Positions 1 through 10,679 of a stretch of 64,000 nucleotides of DNA are shown here, piece after piece. A model generated the notes under the pieces. It saw only the letters and a list, made by a program, of their open reading frames with translations. It did not search any database and was not told the DNA's origin. The translations under genes were made by a program, and so were the position numbers. The DNA is from Isoetes taiwanensis (lineage: Eukaryota > Streptophyta > Lycopodiopsida > Isoetales > Isoetaceae), in NCBI GenBank assembly GCA_021234155.1, contig JAJEKV010000022.1, forward strand, positions 2,600,728-2,664,727, in the 5' to 3' direction. Positions within the stretch are counted from its first letter, which is position 1, and each line of letters starts with the position of its first letter.

Positions 1-189
1 TAGCACTTAACAATGATGCCCCTCCATGCAAACATATTGGTGCTTGCCGTATAATACATTAAGTGATATACTCTAGTGTTGAGCTTGTATATTGGCCCTG
101 CTCTTGTTTTCTGATAAGCCACGAACCATTGTTGCTGGTGCTTTCTGTCATAGAAAATAAACAAGGATGAGAAAAACAAGACCATCAAT

Positions 190-690
190 CGCCTCTTTAT
201 CCTTTACTCTTGCAACTTACATTGTCCTTCGTCCTCAAAGCCAGTTTTCCCTTCAACTTTTTCTTGAGATCATTAAGACTTTTCTCTTCCAGCATGTTTT
301 CCTTATCGACTATGTTACATTTGTGATGCAGTTCTTCGGTTAACCACACACACTGCTTCAGGTCTTTCTAAACATTTCTTTGATAGCACCTTTGCAATCT
401 TCTTGATTTGCCTCAGATTTTTGCCCTCTAGGTTCACCTTGCAAACAGTCTCCTACCAGGTTTTATCCCATACCCACAGACCATATCAATTCCTCCCCCT
501 CCTCGAGATGATTGCCCTCAAGCATGTGGAACACACCAATGTTGCGATCCTTCAAGGAAATAGTTATCCGATGGGCCCCGACCTTTCCAGGCTTTTTTGG
601 GTTGGTCCACTGCCAAGACCTCCTCTGGAACTTCATCTTGAAGCTCTGTATTTTCATCAGGTACCATAGCACAATCATTTACAGCATTTG
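190..690 (-). pseudogene. Degraded charged coding relic, unrecognised
   Basis: Reading the minus strand gives coding-like stretches in shifting frames: a Lys/Glu-rich, probably coiled-coil segment at about 190-360 (KDLKQCVWLTEELHHKC, then alternating Lys/Leu runs) and a second piece at about 460-690 (KPGKVGAHRITISLKDRNIG). Stops and frame changes separate them, so no intact protein exists. I do not recognise the family. The segment runs into a dispersed repeat at its upstream side, which suggests it belongs to an old mobile element rather than a host gene. Low confidence. Confidence 0.3.
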
Positions 691-697
691 TTGTTTG

Positions 698-933
698 TAC
701 ATCGAAACTCAAAGCAGTATGGTAAATAACTGCCATGATGCTTGGAAGAAGAAGAAGGGTCAAGCTGCGCCATAGCCACGCCTGCGAAGGAATGGGGCTG
801 GATGACCTAGAGTTTACAGGCAGCAGCCAGTTTGGAGCAGTCACCAGCATATGCTAGGCATATGCTATCATATACCTGGATATGCCCACATACCCACATA
901 AACGAGGGTTTGCCCCCCTAGGGGCAACCCAAA
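698..933 (+). repeat. Dispersed repeat family R1, copy 1
   Basis: About 240 bp that recurs at 3553-3798 in the same orientation. Both copies run from a GTACATC(G)AAACTCAAAGC start through a GGAAGAAGAAGAAGG tract to a tail containing CATATACCTGGATATGCC, CACATACCCACATAAACG and GGCAACCCAAAA. They differ by small indels and substitutions. No coding capacity is evident. Confidence 0.7.
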
Positions 934-1411
934 AGACAATTACATTTACGAAGGGTGCATGTTAGGAAAAAGCAGTAGATAACCTTTCAAAGCCTCAAAG
1001 ACATGAGCAGAAGGAATACTTGATTTGGTGCAAACTGATCTGTACGGCCCTTTAAAATTCAGAGCACGGACAGGTAGATGATATTTAATCTCATTCATAG
1101 ATGACTACAGTAGCAAGATAGAATAATTATACACATTGGAACAATAACATTTACTATAGAATGTGATATGTCAACTATAAACATGAATCCTTCTCAAAGC
1201 AAAGTTTCTAAGCGCACCACAACATGCACGTGTGATGTTCAAGGGTTCACAATATATAATGTCGTGCTGAGAACATCTGCATGGGCAAGAGGGGATATGT
1301 CATTCCTTTAATTAGCTCATAAATGTGTAGAAATGGCTATCAATTTGGACGAGTGCTCAAAAGTAACATAAAGTAGTTCTTTGTATGTGTTTGGGAAAGA
1401 AGGAAAAACTA
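934..1411. other. No gene seen
   Basis: AT-rich sequence without a supported reading frame, RNA gene or clear repeat. A short GATGACTACAGTAGCAAGAT stretch near 1100 recalls Ty1/copia integrase coding sequence (DDYSSK), but the surrounding frames are broken and it is too short to call. Confidence 0.5.
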
Positions 1412-1560
1412 CTTGTGCAAGTTCATAATGTCCATGTACATGACGAAAAGTAAGAGCTATTGTCAACTTGTGCAAGTTTATAATGTCCACGTACATGACG
1501 AAAAGTAAGAGCCATTGTCAAGTTGTGCAAGTTCATAAGGTCCATGTACATAACGTAAAG
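1412..1560 (+). repeat. 55-bp tandem repeat, about 2.7 copies
   Basis: Units start at 1412, 1467 and 1522, each opening with (C/G)TTGTGCAAGTT(C/T)ATAA. The core TCCATGTACATGACGAAAAG is repeated with few changes and the third unit is partial. No coding role is visible. Confidence 0.9.
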
Positions 1561-1660
1561 CTCGGTTACCTGCAATTCAGGCCTCTTGCCCAACCACGCT
1601 ATGCCACGTGGCAATAATTCTAAACAAGAATGTTACTAAGTTTTGAAACTAGATTTTTAC

Positions 1661-3030
1661 TCAAAGAACAGTGTCATGTAGCCCAGTTTCTATAATCTGG
1701 GCATGGAGCCACCGGCCTTGCTCTATGCTACCTATGTTGCCACATGCATGTAACAAACTGAGAAATGTAACCTTGTTAGGCTTTATCTCCTCTTGCTGCA
1801 TATTGACATAACATTGTAGAGCATGTTGGTCGTCACCAAGATGCACATATCCTCCAATCAATGCACTCCAGGAAACAACATCTGGACAAGACAAGCCATC
1901 AAAAACATTACATGCCTTCTCCAGGTCTCCATGTTTGGCATATATATCAATCAGCTTGTTTCCCACAAAAATGTCAGGTAGCAGATTATTCTCAACTATT
2001 TGCTCATGAATGCAACCATGGTCTCCTGCTGCACCTATGCTCGATGCTTTCAGAAAGCTCAATGTGTTATAAAGCTCATGTGCTTCTTGTGGACTCCCAC
2101 AGTTAGCATACATATCAATAAGGGCACAAACAACAATGATGTCAAATTGAAACCCACTATCAATTATGCGCTCATTAAAAATCTGCCATGCTCTAAAAGG
2201 TGCTGTGTTTACGCATGCTTTTAAGAGACACAAAGCGGGTAACCGTCGGCCTTACTCCATCATCTTTGCATGTCACGAAATCTTTCTATAGCAAAGTAGC
2301 TCGTTCATGTTTGATAAACCCCAAAAGAATTGCATTCCATGATACCACATTCAGATCCAACAATGTGTCAAAGATCCTCTATGCCTCTCTCAATTCCCCA
2401 CATTTTAGCATACATATCAATGAAGGCATTCCCTATAATGAGTGTTGGTCGAAGACCACTTCCAACAATCGGTGATGAATCGCCTTTTCCATTGTATGGC
2501 ATTTATTGCACCACATGTTTTATGACGCCTGAAAGACAAGCGTAATGCGGATCTATGCCATTATCTTGTATCTTCTCAAAACATCCTAAGGCAAGGCGGT
2601 TTTACCATGTTGTGTATATCCGAGAAATCAGCGTACTCCATGACACCACATCTTGGCAGCGCAATTGGTCGAAGGCATTTGTGCCTCCACCAAGCACCGT
2701 GCACTGGGTATACATATGAATAAGCGTATTCCCAACAACCACCTCGAAGTTAGGCCATTCTCTATGATACATTCATGGATCCTTCCACCCTGCTCAATGG
2801 TAAATACCGCCTTCAGGGATGTTTGCAAATGTAAATTTATGCGCATTCATGCCCTCATATTTCATTACGGAAAACAAGTGAAGAGTCGTCTTACCTTGCC
2901 CATTCTTGGCATTGGCATCAATAATTGCATTCCATGTATGCTGATTTTTAAGGTTTCAATAAAGACATGGTTTGCCTCTACCAAATTTCCAAAGGAGGCA
3001 AGCAGGACGAATAAGATGGTTAGCTAAAGC
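1661..3030 (-). pseudogene. PPR (PLS-type) protein pseudogene
   Basis: The minus strand encodes pentatricopeptide repeats, the helical 31-36-residue repeats of organellar RNA-binding proteins. The best open part is 1661-2233, with VCALIDMYANCG, VGNKLIDIYAKHGDLEKA, PDVVSWSALIGGYVHLG and IKPNKVTFLSLLHACGNIGS in the expected order. Upstream (2234-3030) further repeat pieces appear in other frames: IGNAFIDMYAKM near 2410, VGNTLIHMYTQC near 2720 and TWNAIIDANAKNGQ near 2910. At least two frame changes and several stops break the gene, and no start region or C-terminal E/DYW domain is seen. A decayed copy of a plant organellar RNA-processing factor; family assignment is secure, function lost. Confidence 0.85.
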
Positions 3031-3465
3031 GGGGAATATCATTAAGCCCACTTTGGCTTATCAAGAGCTAGAGATGCCTTCCACGTACTAGGTCTCCTAG
3101 ATTTGTGCATCGATGAACCATTTTATAAGCAAGATCTACGGATATTGGGATAACATGTTTATCGGCCTCCCCAAGTGCATTGTCCGACCATCCCCTTCCT
3201 TAAAAACATGGTAAACACGATGCAAGAATAGTAATTGGCTAAAATCTAGTATCGAATGCTAAAGAGCGACAAGGATAAAAGAGGGACGAGACGAGAGAGA
3301 GGGAGAAAGAAACAAACAAAGGTACTGAATGAAGAACTAGGAGAATAATAATCAAGACGCGACCACAATGGCGTAAAGCCATAGATATGAGGCTACTCTT
3401 GATTGTTGCATCGAAGCTGGTGAATTAAGCATATTGGGTTCGCAGGTATAGTTGGTTCAATCCCC
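3031..3465. other. No gene seen
   Basis: No supported gene. A purine-rich GAGAGAGGGAGAAAGAAAC tract lies near 3295. The 3' end carries a GGTTCAATCCCC sequence immediately before the poly-T at 3466. Confidence 0.5.
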
Positions 3466-3487
3466 TTTTTTTTTTTTTTTTTTTTTT
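3466..3487 (+). repeat. Poly-T tract (22 T)
   Basis: Uninterrupted run of T. It may be the poly-A tail of a minus-strand retroposon, but no element is recognisable on the left and no target duplication was found. Confidence 0.9.
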
Positions 3488-3552
3488 GTAAAACCTTGCG
3501 GTGCTTTCTACGCTCTTCAAAGTGTATGAATGAGACAACAATTCTTTTGTTT

Positions 3553-3798
3553 GTACATCAAACTCAAAGCGGTATGGTAAATAAGCGCCATGCTCTTGGA
3601 AGCCGGAGGAAAATGCTTGGAAGAAGAAGAAGGTCGAGCTCACCATAGCCATGCTGCGGAAGGAATGGGTTTGGATGGATGATAGAGAGTTTACACGCTG
3701 ACCCGCCCGGTTTGGAGGCGATCCACAAGCATATGCTAAGCATATGCCGGCATATACCTGGATATGCCCACATACCCACATAAACGGGGCAACCCAAA
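3553..3798 (+). repeat. Dispersed repeat family R1, copy 2
   Basis: Second copy of the repeat at 698-933. Several CTG/CAG-containing sites of copy 1 read as CG-containing sequence here (ACTGCC versus AGCGCC; CAGCCAGTTTGG versus CGCCCGGTTTGG). The copy also carries a small insertion, GCCGGAGGAAAATGCTTGG, which duplicates the neighbouring GCTTGGAAGAAG motif in part. Confidence 0.7.
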
Positions 3799-3877
3799 AA
3801 AGAGATAGAGGCTTGGACAGGAAAGTAGGGACGCCCGGATTCTAACGTTAACGCATGGTTTTTCCCAGACAAGCAGC

Positions 3878-3956
<79 letters not shown>

Positions 3957-3957
3957 G
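3878..3957 (+). repeat. (GATA)n microsatellite, about 20 units
   Basis: Perfect tetranucleotide array of 80 bp. It reads as a Tyr-Leu-Ser-Ile polypeptide on the minus strand, which is a repeat artefact and not a protein. Confidence 0.97.
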
Positions 3958-4910
3958 AAAAATAGTGCACACAGCCTAATCGTGGAGTCCGGCCATCTGT
4001 CACAAGTTTGTGGGAGATCTAACTTGTGGCGAACAGCTGTGTGGATTGTAATCGCTTGCTTGCAAGAAAAGAAATCAAAATATATGTGCAGTGCGGCATC
4101 GGCTATCTGTCACAAAATTATGACGGATGTGAATCTACAGACAGCTGTGAGGATCCTATCCAGAACATGGTTGAATGAGTTGTAAATTATTTTTTCCCTC
4201 ATATAAATATGAGGAGCTCCTCTTCGTCATTTTCATCTGCTTCCGAGGTATGTTTGAGCGCCTTCATACTATAGTTTTTTTTTGTTTATTGTTGTTTCTC
4301 TTTTCATGAGTTATACCAAATAGCTGAATCATGGAAGGCATCCTCGTTAATTCTAACTCTGGATTATACAAGGCATCACTGGCTGCCCCTTAATTTAACT
4401 GATGAAACATGACATGAATGTTTTATTATGGCGTGCCAATCAAGTAATATTATTGCAAGCATCCCTCGATCCACCTTCTGCTTAACCAAGTCTGCATTCA
4501 ATGCGAAGAAATCTGCTTCATCAAAAACATGTGCTAGCCTCTATCAAGCTGTATATGAGATCGCCTACAAAAAGCCTGGTGCGAAATTTTTTCAGGTAAA
4601 ATGATTGATTTACATGGTTAACAAGTCTAGGTTTTGACATCTAAGTTATCATCATATTCTTTCCATGGAAGTGCCTGCTCACAATTGAAGAGAACGTTGT
4701 CTATTGCAGCCAGTTGGGCACCCAGAACATGATAATCACATGACTGACACCCTGTTTGTGAACTGACAACCCTGTTTGTGGAGCCAATATTGATGGCCAG
4801 AAACATCATATACTTTGTCCATTAACTCAAGCATGACCTTTTTCCATGCTACTTAGATCTACTAAAACTCGATCTGAACCAGGAGGAGCATCAAGCGTAG
4901 CCTGCAAACA
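3958..4910. other. No gene seen; TATA-like palindromes
   Basis: No supported gene. Two diverged direct repeats of TCTGTCACAA...ACAGCTGTG occur at about 3995-4050 and 4105-4155. They precede CTCATATAAATATGAG (4198-4213) and the overlapping palindrome GAGGAGCTCCTC (4211-4222). TATAAATA with upstream repeats could be a core promoter, but no coding sequence follows. Confidence 0.3.
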
Positions 4911-5436
4911 GACGAAATTTTACTCACCTTAAAATTTCGGCCTTATTCGACCCGTTTTTACACGACGAAAAACACAGTTGAAACTCTGTGGGCATTTTTT
5001 GGCGGCGCCGCTTTCTACCCTGTTTCGGCACAGCCCTGCGTCATCCCTGTTTCTGCTCATCCCTGCTTCTATCCTATTCCGGCTTCTTTCCTGTTCTTCT
5101 TTCCTGTTCCGGCTTCTATCCCTGTTCTTTCCCTGTTCCGGCTTCTTTCCTGTTCTTTCCTGTTCCGGCTTCTATCCCTGTTCTTGTTTCCTGTTCCGGC
5201 TGGCTTCTATCCCTGGCTATGGCGTTTGCATCCCTAGGCTCTGGCCTGATGGCATGAGCAACAATTTTTCCGCAAAGGCTTCTTCTGGCTGTCATAGATA
5301 GAGCTCAAGAACGACCTGAATAAGGTTTCGATTGCATCAAAGATCAAGAACAGTCTTCACAAGTTCAAGAAACACACAGTTCCGGCTGTATCGAGCTCAA
5401 GGACGGCCTAAATTTTAAGGTGAGTAAAATTTCGTC
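4911..5436. mobile_element. Short DNA element with 32-bp terminal inverted repeats
   Basis: The left end (4911-4942) and right end (5405-5436) are inverted copies with one mismatch in 32, built on GAAATTTTACTCACC and its complement. The 526-bp interior has no transposase; it contains a tandem array of CCTGTTCCGGCTTCTATC-like units, and the long frame through it is a repeat artefact. This is a MITE-like, non-autonomous element. A target duplication was not identified because the right end directly abuts a second foldback element sharing the same terminal motif. Confidence 0.7.
5036..5215 (+). repeat. Degenerate minisatellite of CCTGTTCCGGCTTC units
   Basis: Roughly a dozen short units made of CCTGTTC, CGGCTTCT and ATCCCTGTTC in varying order, inside the element at 4911-5436. 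Low-complexity pyrimidine-rich sequence. Confidence 0.8.
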
Positions 5437-5576
5437 GGAGAATTTCACTCACCATTGAAATTTCAGAAGGAAATTTCGAGCAGACCTGGCGGCGCCACTC
5501 GCGGCTCCGCCGCTCGTGGCCCGCCAGGTCAGCTCGAAATTTCCTTCTGAAATTTCAAGGTGAGTGAAATTTCTCC
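5437..5576. mobile_element. Foldback (hairpin) element, 140 bp
   Basis: Two arms of about 60 bp (5437-5496 and 5517-5576) are near-perfect reverse complements around a 20-bp GC-rich loop, so the whole element can fold into one hairpin. The terminal part again carries GAAATTTCACTCACC, the motif of the neighbouring element, and the two elements touch at 5436/5437. Interpreted as a foldback MITE of the same or a related family. Confidence 0.75.
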
Positions 5577-5816
5577 TTCCATAACACATTATATGCATAG
5601 CACATCATCATTCCATTTTATCAGTCGACTGTGCCCATTCCTAATACTGATCTCTCCTATGCCAACTATGTTTAGAAGTCTATGTAGACAATGACCTGGA
5701 CCATCTATTTACGTAGGAAGATTTTGCACTTGACAAATCCTGTGCAGGAATAAGATACTTTGGATGTGCAATATAATGCAATCCACAAAGAGGACATGCT
5801 TCCTGTGACTTCCAAC

Positions 5817-6011
5817 CTTTGTCATAGACAATTGTATGCCAATTGGGTAGTTTGCATCTTTAACAACAAAATCACCAACATCATATTCCGTCCACATCCC
5901 ATCCATAAGCATTTCAACAAGTAAATCTTTTGTAGGTGTCATATTCTTTATACGGCATCGTAAAACCTTATGCTGGCCATCTGGTGTAGAAAGAACAAAC
6001 TCTGCTGGTTC
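5817..6011 (-). CDS. Putative internal exon, unknown protein
   Basis: A 65-codon open segment starts right after a good acceptor (TTTTAG/GAACC, minus strand) and can end at a donor (CAAAG/GTTGG). It encodes EPAEFVLSTPDGQHKVLRC, then MLMDGMWTEYDVGDFVV and ANYPIGIQLSM. Composition and boundaries look like a real exon of a host gene, possibly together with the segments near 6376-6567 and 7328-7522. I do not recognise the domain. The frame stays open past the donor to 5709, so the exon end is uncertain. Confidence 0.4.
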
Positions 6012-6375
6012 CTAAAACCAACCACATTTGCATCCATTATCCAACTGTGTTGTTACTGATTTACTGTAATAACCAGGATGCAAGCAGCATGCAGCTTTTC
6101 GGTGCTAAATGTTGAATCATTTTTCTTTACATAAAAGAAAGAGTGAACTCACTGACAATTGACATGGAAGATGTTTGAAATGGATTCATGGCATTTGAAA
6201 TGTTGCCAATGTTTTGCATTTTTTTGTTTCTGTAAATACATTATTTTGGATTCTTCATTCTTGGATTAGGACTGTATATCTTGCATAGAAACTAGATTAA
6301 CAAAGTAGGCAGTTACATTTTTCTAGCTCCTCATTTGCCTTTTTAGCTCTGCCTCGAAATAGTATGGCATTTATC

Positions 6376-6567
6376 CTAGCTTTTCTTTGAGGCTGTATAA
6401 TAGTAAAACATTGTTTTAGTGACCAATATCATATAGCATCGACAATTCTTCGTTGAATGCACAAAAAAAAAAGAATTAACATCAAAGTCATCAATGCATT
6501 TTATCACCCTTCCAACAGGTTTGACTTTAAATGGGACATGCAATGGCAGCAATGATTTCATGTCCAT
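6376..6567 (-). CDS. Possible exon of unknown gene
   Basis: Open minus-strand segment starting MDMKSLLPLHVPFKVKPVG, followed by a run of Phe and Tyr codons that looks non-coding. Only the first 35 or so codons read like protein. It lies upstream of the exon-like segment at 5817-6011 on the same strand. Weak support. Confidence 0.2.
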   Translation of the reverse strand: MDMKSLLPLHVPFKVKPVGRVIKCIDDFDVNSFFFVHSTKNCRCYMILVTKTMFYYYTASKKS

Positions 6568-7110
6568 AAGAAAACTATATATTGCAAGCTTTTACTTTAA
6601 GCCCAAATGCTAAATAGAAAACAGCGTAGTATGATAATAATTTGTACCTCTTCATTCCTTTCCAGCAAAAAAGTACTTCAAAGTCAAAGAGCTTGGATAT
6701 CAAATCCCTGATCCTTCAATGCCATTCAAACAGCCATCATAGCTGACATAGCTTAATTTTCATAGAAAGTTATATCCTCTCATCTCGAAAAAGGCATCAA
6801 TGCCTCAGGCACATGTTTCTATGGAAATCTTTCGACATCATCTTTCAATAATTGCGTGGAAACAAATCACTTCAAAATTCTCCATTCAAAACATCTTGAG
6901 GCCCGTGAAAATCCATTATGTTCTGAAACCAGCATCTAATAGCTGGAAATAATCTTACCCTTGAATGACACTTACCTCATGCCCATGCTTTTTACAAAGC
7001 TAACCACAAGAAGAGAGGTATTTTTGCCCCCAAGAAAATGGTATCGTGCTCCATTTCTTTAGAATATAAAATGTCATGTTTGGCTTCTTTACTGTGAATG
7101 GTAGATTCTC

Positions 7111-7271
7111 AACTAATTACTTTTTTTTTGTTGTTAATTTTACTTCAAAAACCTTAAATGTCATGTGACAAGGTACAAACATAGCAAATTAACTAATTAC
7201 TTTTTTTTTTGTTGTTAATTTTACTTCAAAAACCTTAAATGTCATGTGACAAGGTACAAACATAGCAAATT
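7111..7271 (+). repeat. Near-perfect 80-bp tandem duplication
   Basis: Copy 1 is 7111-7190 and copy 2 is 7191-7271. They differ only by one extra T in the poly-T run. Each starts AACTAATTAC and ends CATAGCAAATT. The near identity implies a recent event in otherwise old sequence, or an assembly duplication. Confidence 0.95.
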
Positions 7272-7327
7272 AGCAATGCACTCACAGGAGGAATGACTCG
7301 TTTGGCCCTCTCAAAATGCCATCAATA

Positions 7328-7540
7328 TTAAATACAAGCTTTTAGCTGAGGTTCCCTTGCTGTTACAACCAACGCTTCATCTAAAATATCTAAAGTATTG
7401 AGGATTTCTCCAAACACAAAGTTCGATACAAATTTGATTATTATGCCAGGTTCTATATGTCGTAGGGATAAACAACATTTTTCCGTAACTCTTATATCAG
7501 CCTCAAGGTCGTTACAAAACATAAGTATCCAAGCTAAATC
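7328..7540 (-). CDS. Putative exon of unknown gene
   Basis: Open minus-strand segment of about 65-70 codons reading ILMFCNDLEADIRVTEKC, then LRHIEPGIIIKFVSNFVFG and EILNTLDILDEALVV before a stop. A possible acceptor (GATTTAG) lies just upstream. Amino-acid composition is protein-like with alternating hydrophobic and charged residues. It is not recognised. It may belong to the same minus-strand gene as the segments at 5.8-6.6 kb, in which case it is the more 5' exon. Confidence 0.35.
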   Translation of the reverse strand, partial: DLAWILMFCNDLEADIRVTEKCCLSLRHIEPGIIIKFVSNFVFGEILNTLDILDEALVVTAREPQLKACI

Positions 7541-8559
7541 TTAAGGCATAATGGAAAAACAAAAGAAGCGACCAATTGTGAATATCTAAATCTATAAGAA
7601 GCGCATGAATAACAAATTCAAGATGATGTAGATGTCTGTAAAAGCAAATGACAATGTTTCAAATGTGCTTTTGATTTTTAGAGTTTCTTTATTAATTCGC
7701 CAAGCAGGCTCTTCACCGGGTACAAAACACAAGGCATTAGTGCAGGTTCAACTCCTGCATGTTTTCAAACTATGTGCTCGAATGGATACATCAAGTAGTC
7801 CTAGCAATTATCTATATATATAGTAATAAAAGCAAAATGTAGTGTGTGCAGAGCATCTTGGCCCTTGATTTGTTGTCCTGATATTTTTTTATTATAGGCC
7901 GTTAGATTTTAGGTAGTTTTCTTTTCCTTTTTTCAACGCTTTTACGGTTTATCATCGCTCCTTCCAGAGGAGATTCAATTCTTCGTGATATTTGTTGCCG
8001 AAGATTCAGAGTTCTTCGTGTTGTTTGTGCCGACTGCATAGTGTCGGTTGTTCGGTGGTGACATTGCCATTTTGTTCAGAGCAGACCATTCTTGCAAAGC
8101 GTTTTTTTTTTTTTCATTATGTGCTTCCACCGATTTGAATGAACCGTCTTTCATCGGGAAAGGTCGTTGCTCAAAGTGATTTGCTTAATGTGCCAAGAGT
8201 TTCCCTTCAATGTCTCATTTCTTCATCATGTCTGGCAATCGATCTAAGGCAAAGCAAAAGCCGTGTTCAAGACTATCAGAAGCAGGCTTCAGTTTTCTGT
8301 GGGTTGATTGGGAAGGTACTTGAAGCAAGGCAAATATGTCAAACGCATTGGCTCTTGTGTCCCTGTCTATCTAGCTGACGTTCTTGAATATTTGACAAAT
8401 GAGGTTAGATTCCTTTTCAATTTTCTTCTTCACCTTTGTTTTAAGGAACCTTTTGAATTCAGAGATTAAGGTAGGCTTGATTTTGTTAGGGTTTGGAATG
8501 TTGCTCGGGGTAAATCAAAGACATTAAACGTCTATAATAGTATCCCGAACTATGTATAT

Positions 8560-9250
8560 TACTTGATGATCTTGTTTGCGTGAACTGGAATGCATTAGTT
8601 CTTTGGGTATGTTGACAATGGACTTTATCAAGAAGCACCGAAATGTTATGAACATATGCAAATGGAGGGAGTGCCTCGAAATCTTTGTTAGCTTTGTCTC
8701 CGGATTGAAGGCTTGTGGCAGTGTAGGGGCCATAGACAAAGATTTAGCAATGCACATTGAAATTGAACTATGGGGATTTGGAAATGATCCGTATGTTGGA
8801 CATACTCTGGTTGACATGTATGCCAAATGTGGTTTACTTGCAGAGGCGCGAAATGCCTTTGAGAAACTTCAAACTCAGGATGTTGTTTCCTGGAATACTT
8901 TAATTGGAGGATATATTGAGAATGGCCAAGGGTTGGAAGCCCTTAAGTGTTTTGAAAAGATGCGGCTGGAGGGTGTGCTTCCATCTTCCATAACATATGT
9001 TTGTATTTTAAAAGCTTGTGGTATTTTGGAAGCCGTCGAAAAGTTCATAAGGAGATTGCAGATAAGGGTTATGAAGGGAATGCGTATATTGGCAGTGCTT
9101 TGGTGGACATGTATGTCAAATGTACCTCACTTGCAGAGGCTCGCAAAGCCTTCAACAAATTGCCTCTTCGAATTGTTTTCTTACGCTACAATATTAGGCC
9201 GCCTCAACACAATGCATCCTTGTTAGTTGAAGTCAGCTTGAAGCGGATAT
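8560..9250 (+). pseudogene. PPR protein fragment, frameshifted
   Basis: Plus-strand PPR repeats in three successive frames: GYVDNGLYQEAPKCYEHMQ near 8605-8660; then 8695-9040 with VGHTLVDMYAKCGLLAEARN, DVVSWNTLIGGYIENGQG and ITYVCILKACGILEAVEK; then from about 9040 KVHKEIADKGYEGNAYIG and SALVDMYVKCTSLAEA. At least two frameshifts break it. The arrangement is PLS-class, as in plant organellar RNA editing and splicing factors. It lies just inside the candidate Helitron 5' end, so capture by that element is possible. Confidence 0.85.
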
Positions 9251-10679
9251 GAAAGGATTTTGCATACGATAATAAGAGATGCGCAATTTGCCACATGTTC
9301 TGGGCTGTCTGCTGTGGCAATACCTTTCTGGGCAGATCTTATTTCATGAGTATTTATCTGTTAGCAGAATGTGCCCTGCAAGACAAGGCTTGTTGCATAT
9401 CACCATTGTAGACAGCAGCATAGAATGTGAATGGTGACGATGAAAGCTATGAGATTGATCCCACTGGAGAATATGTGAGGAAATGGCTGTCAGAGCTATA
9501 GAGGTTGCCTACCAGGCTATGCAGGATGCTATAGTCATTAATTTACCATGGCATCACATAATTTCTACAGACCTTACTAGTTGCACTTTCAGGCCTGAAA
9601 GTAGATAAGATGGAATGCGAAAATGTTGATGCCTGGTAAGGGCAAGCCCACTCGTCCCCTGATGCTCTCACTTGTTCATGGGTCGACCTCTACCGCCCCT
9701 GCTGCAGCCGAGAAAGCCCAAGCAAGCTCGAGCCTTTGCCATTATTATCCACGGTGATCCACTATCTCGTGGTGGGGCCGGAAGGCCCGATTGTAGAAAC
9801 TGGGAAGCTCTTTTGGAGGAGCAATTTTTTCGGATCATCTCTTCATTGGTGAAGCGGGAGTTACCCCGAAAACCCTATTGATCGGTTGAATTTGGGAGAC
9901 TACATAGGGGATAGAGAAGCAGCTCTGTCGGAATTTTCGATGTCTGTGCCGAATGGGCCATAGGGAAGATTCGGGTAAAGCTATACTAGAGGCAATCTTT
10001 GCCACTTCTCTACTTGGTCGGGTTAGCTTCAACGGCGATCCGCAGTCCATCTTTTACATTATGCCCGAATCGGCCTTGATTCTAGAATTTAGTCTTTTCG
10101 TTTCCACGTGTAGACTGCTCCCTTGCATGCGGTGGCTCACGGCTTTTCGATGGACTCATACGCTTTTGCCCTCTTTTCTGGAAGACGGCTCATAATTTCA
10201 TCTATGATTATCATCTTTTTTAGGATCAGGTCTATAAACTCTACTGATCCAATTTATTGATCTTTTTGGTAACTGTCCTATGGAGATGAGTGCATTCTTG
10301 CTTAAAATTCACAGCCTTTCTTTCAATGGGCTACCCATTGCCTTCGTCTATAGCCAGCTCTAAAACACAAGCTGTTTCTGGAAAATACTTTGTGATTGGC
10401 TTTAAGGAGCAAGAAAGTTTCTGCGGCTGGCTGGAAGGCCCTTTCTCTGAGCTATGGAAGCTGTTGATGGATGAAAAGCTTTTCCCTGCCCTTTTCTTCA
10501 CGGAAGCAGCAAGCAGCTCATCCTTACATCCGGTGGCCACTGCTCTTGAATGGAAAATCGTTTTTCTAGGGGCTGATCAACCTTGCTCCTCAACATTTAG
10601 GCTGCTCTTCCCAGCTTCTGCTGATCAAATCACTCTAGAGGTTTACAGGGCCTAATTGGGACAGCCCCTCTTAAATGTT
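9251..10679. other. No intact gene; possible LINE leader
   Basis: Short frames at 9672-9881 and 10290-10655 show no recognised domain and several interruptions. The frame at 9672-9881 may be decayed LINE ORF1-like sequence. Nothing else is supported. Confidence 0.4.

Noticed and set aside
3430-3470. tRNA-like B box (GGTTCAATCCCC) before poly-T
   Set aside because: No cloverleaf can be folded and no A box at the right distance; a single B-box match is not enough for a tRNA or SINE call.
3736-3972. Tyr-Leu-Ser-Ile repeat peptide on the minus strand
   Set aside because: Artefact of the (GATA)n microsatellite.
4978-5301. 107-codon Phe/Ser/Cys-rich frame
   Set aside because: It reads through a pyrimidine-rich minisatellite inside a MITE-like element; no start context and no homology.
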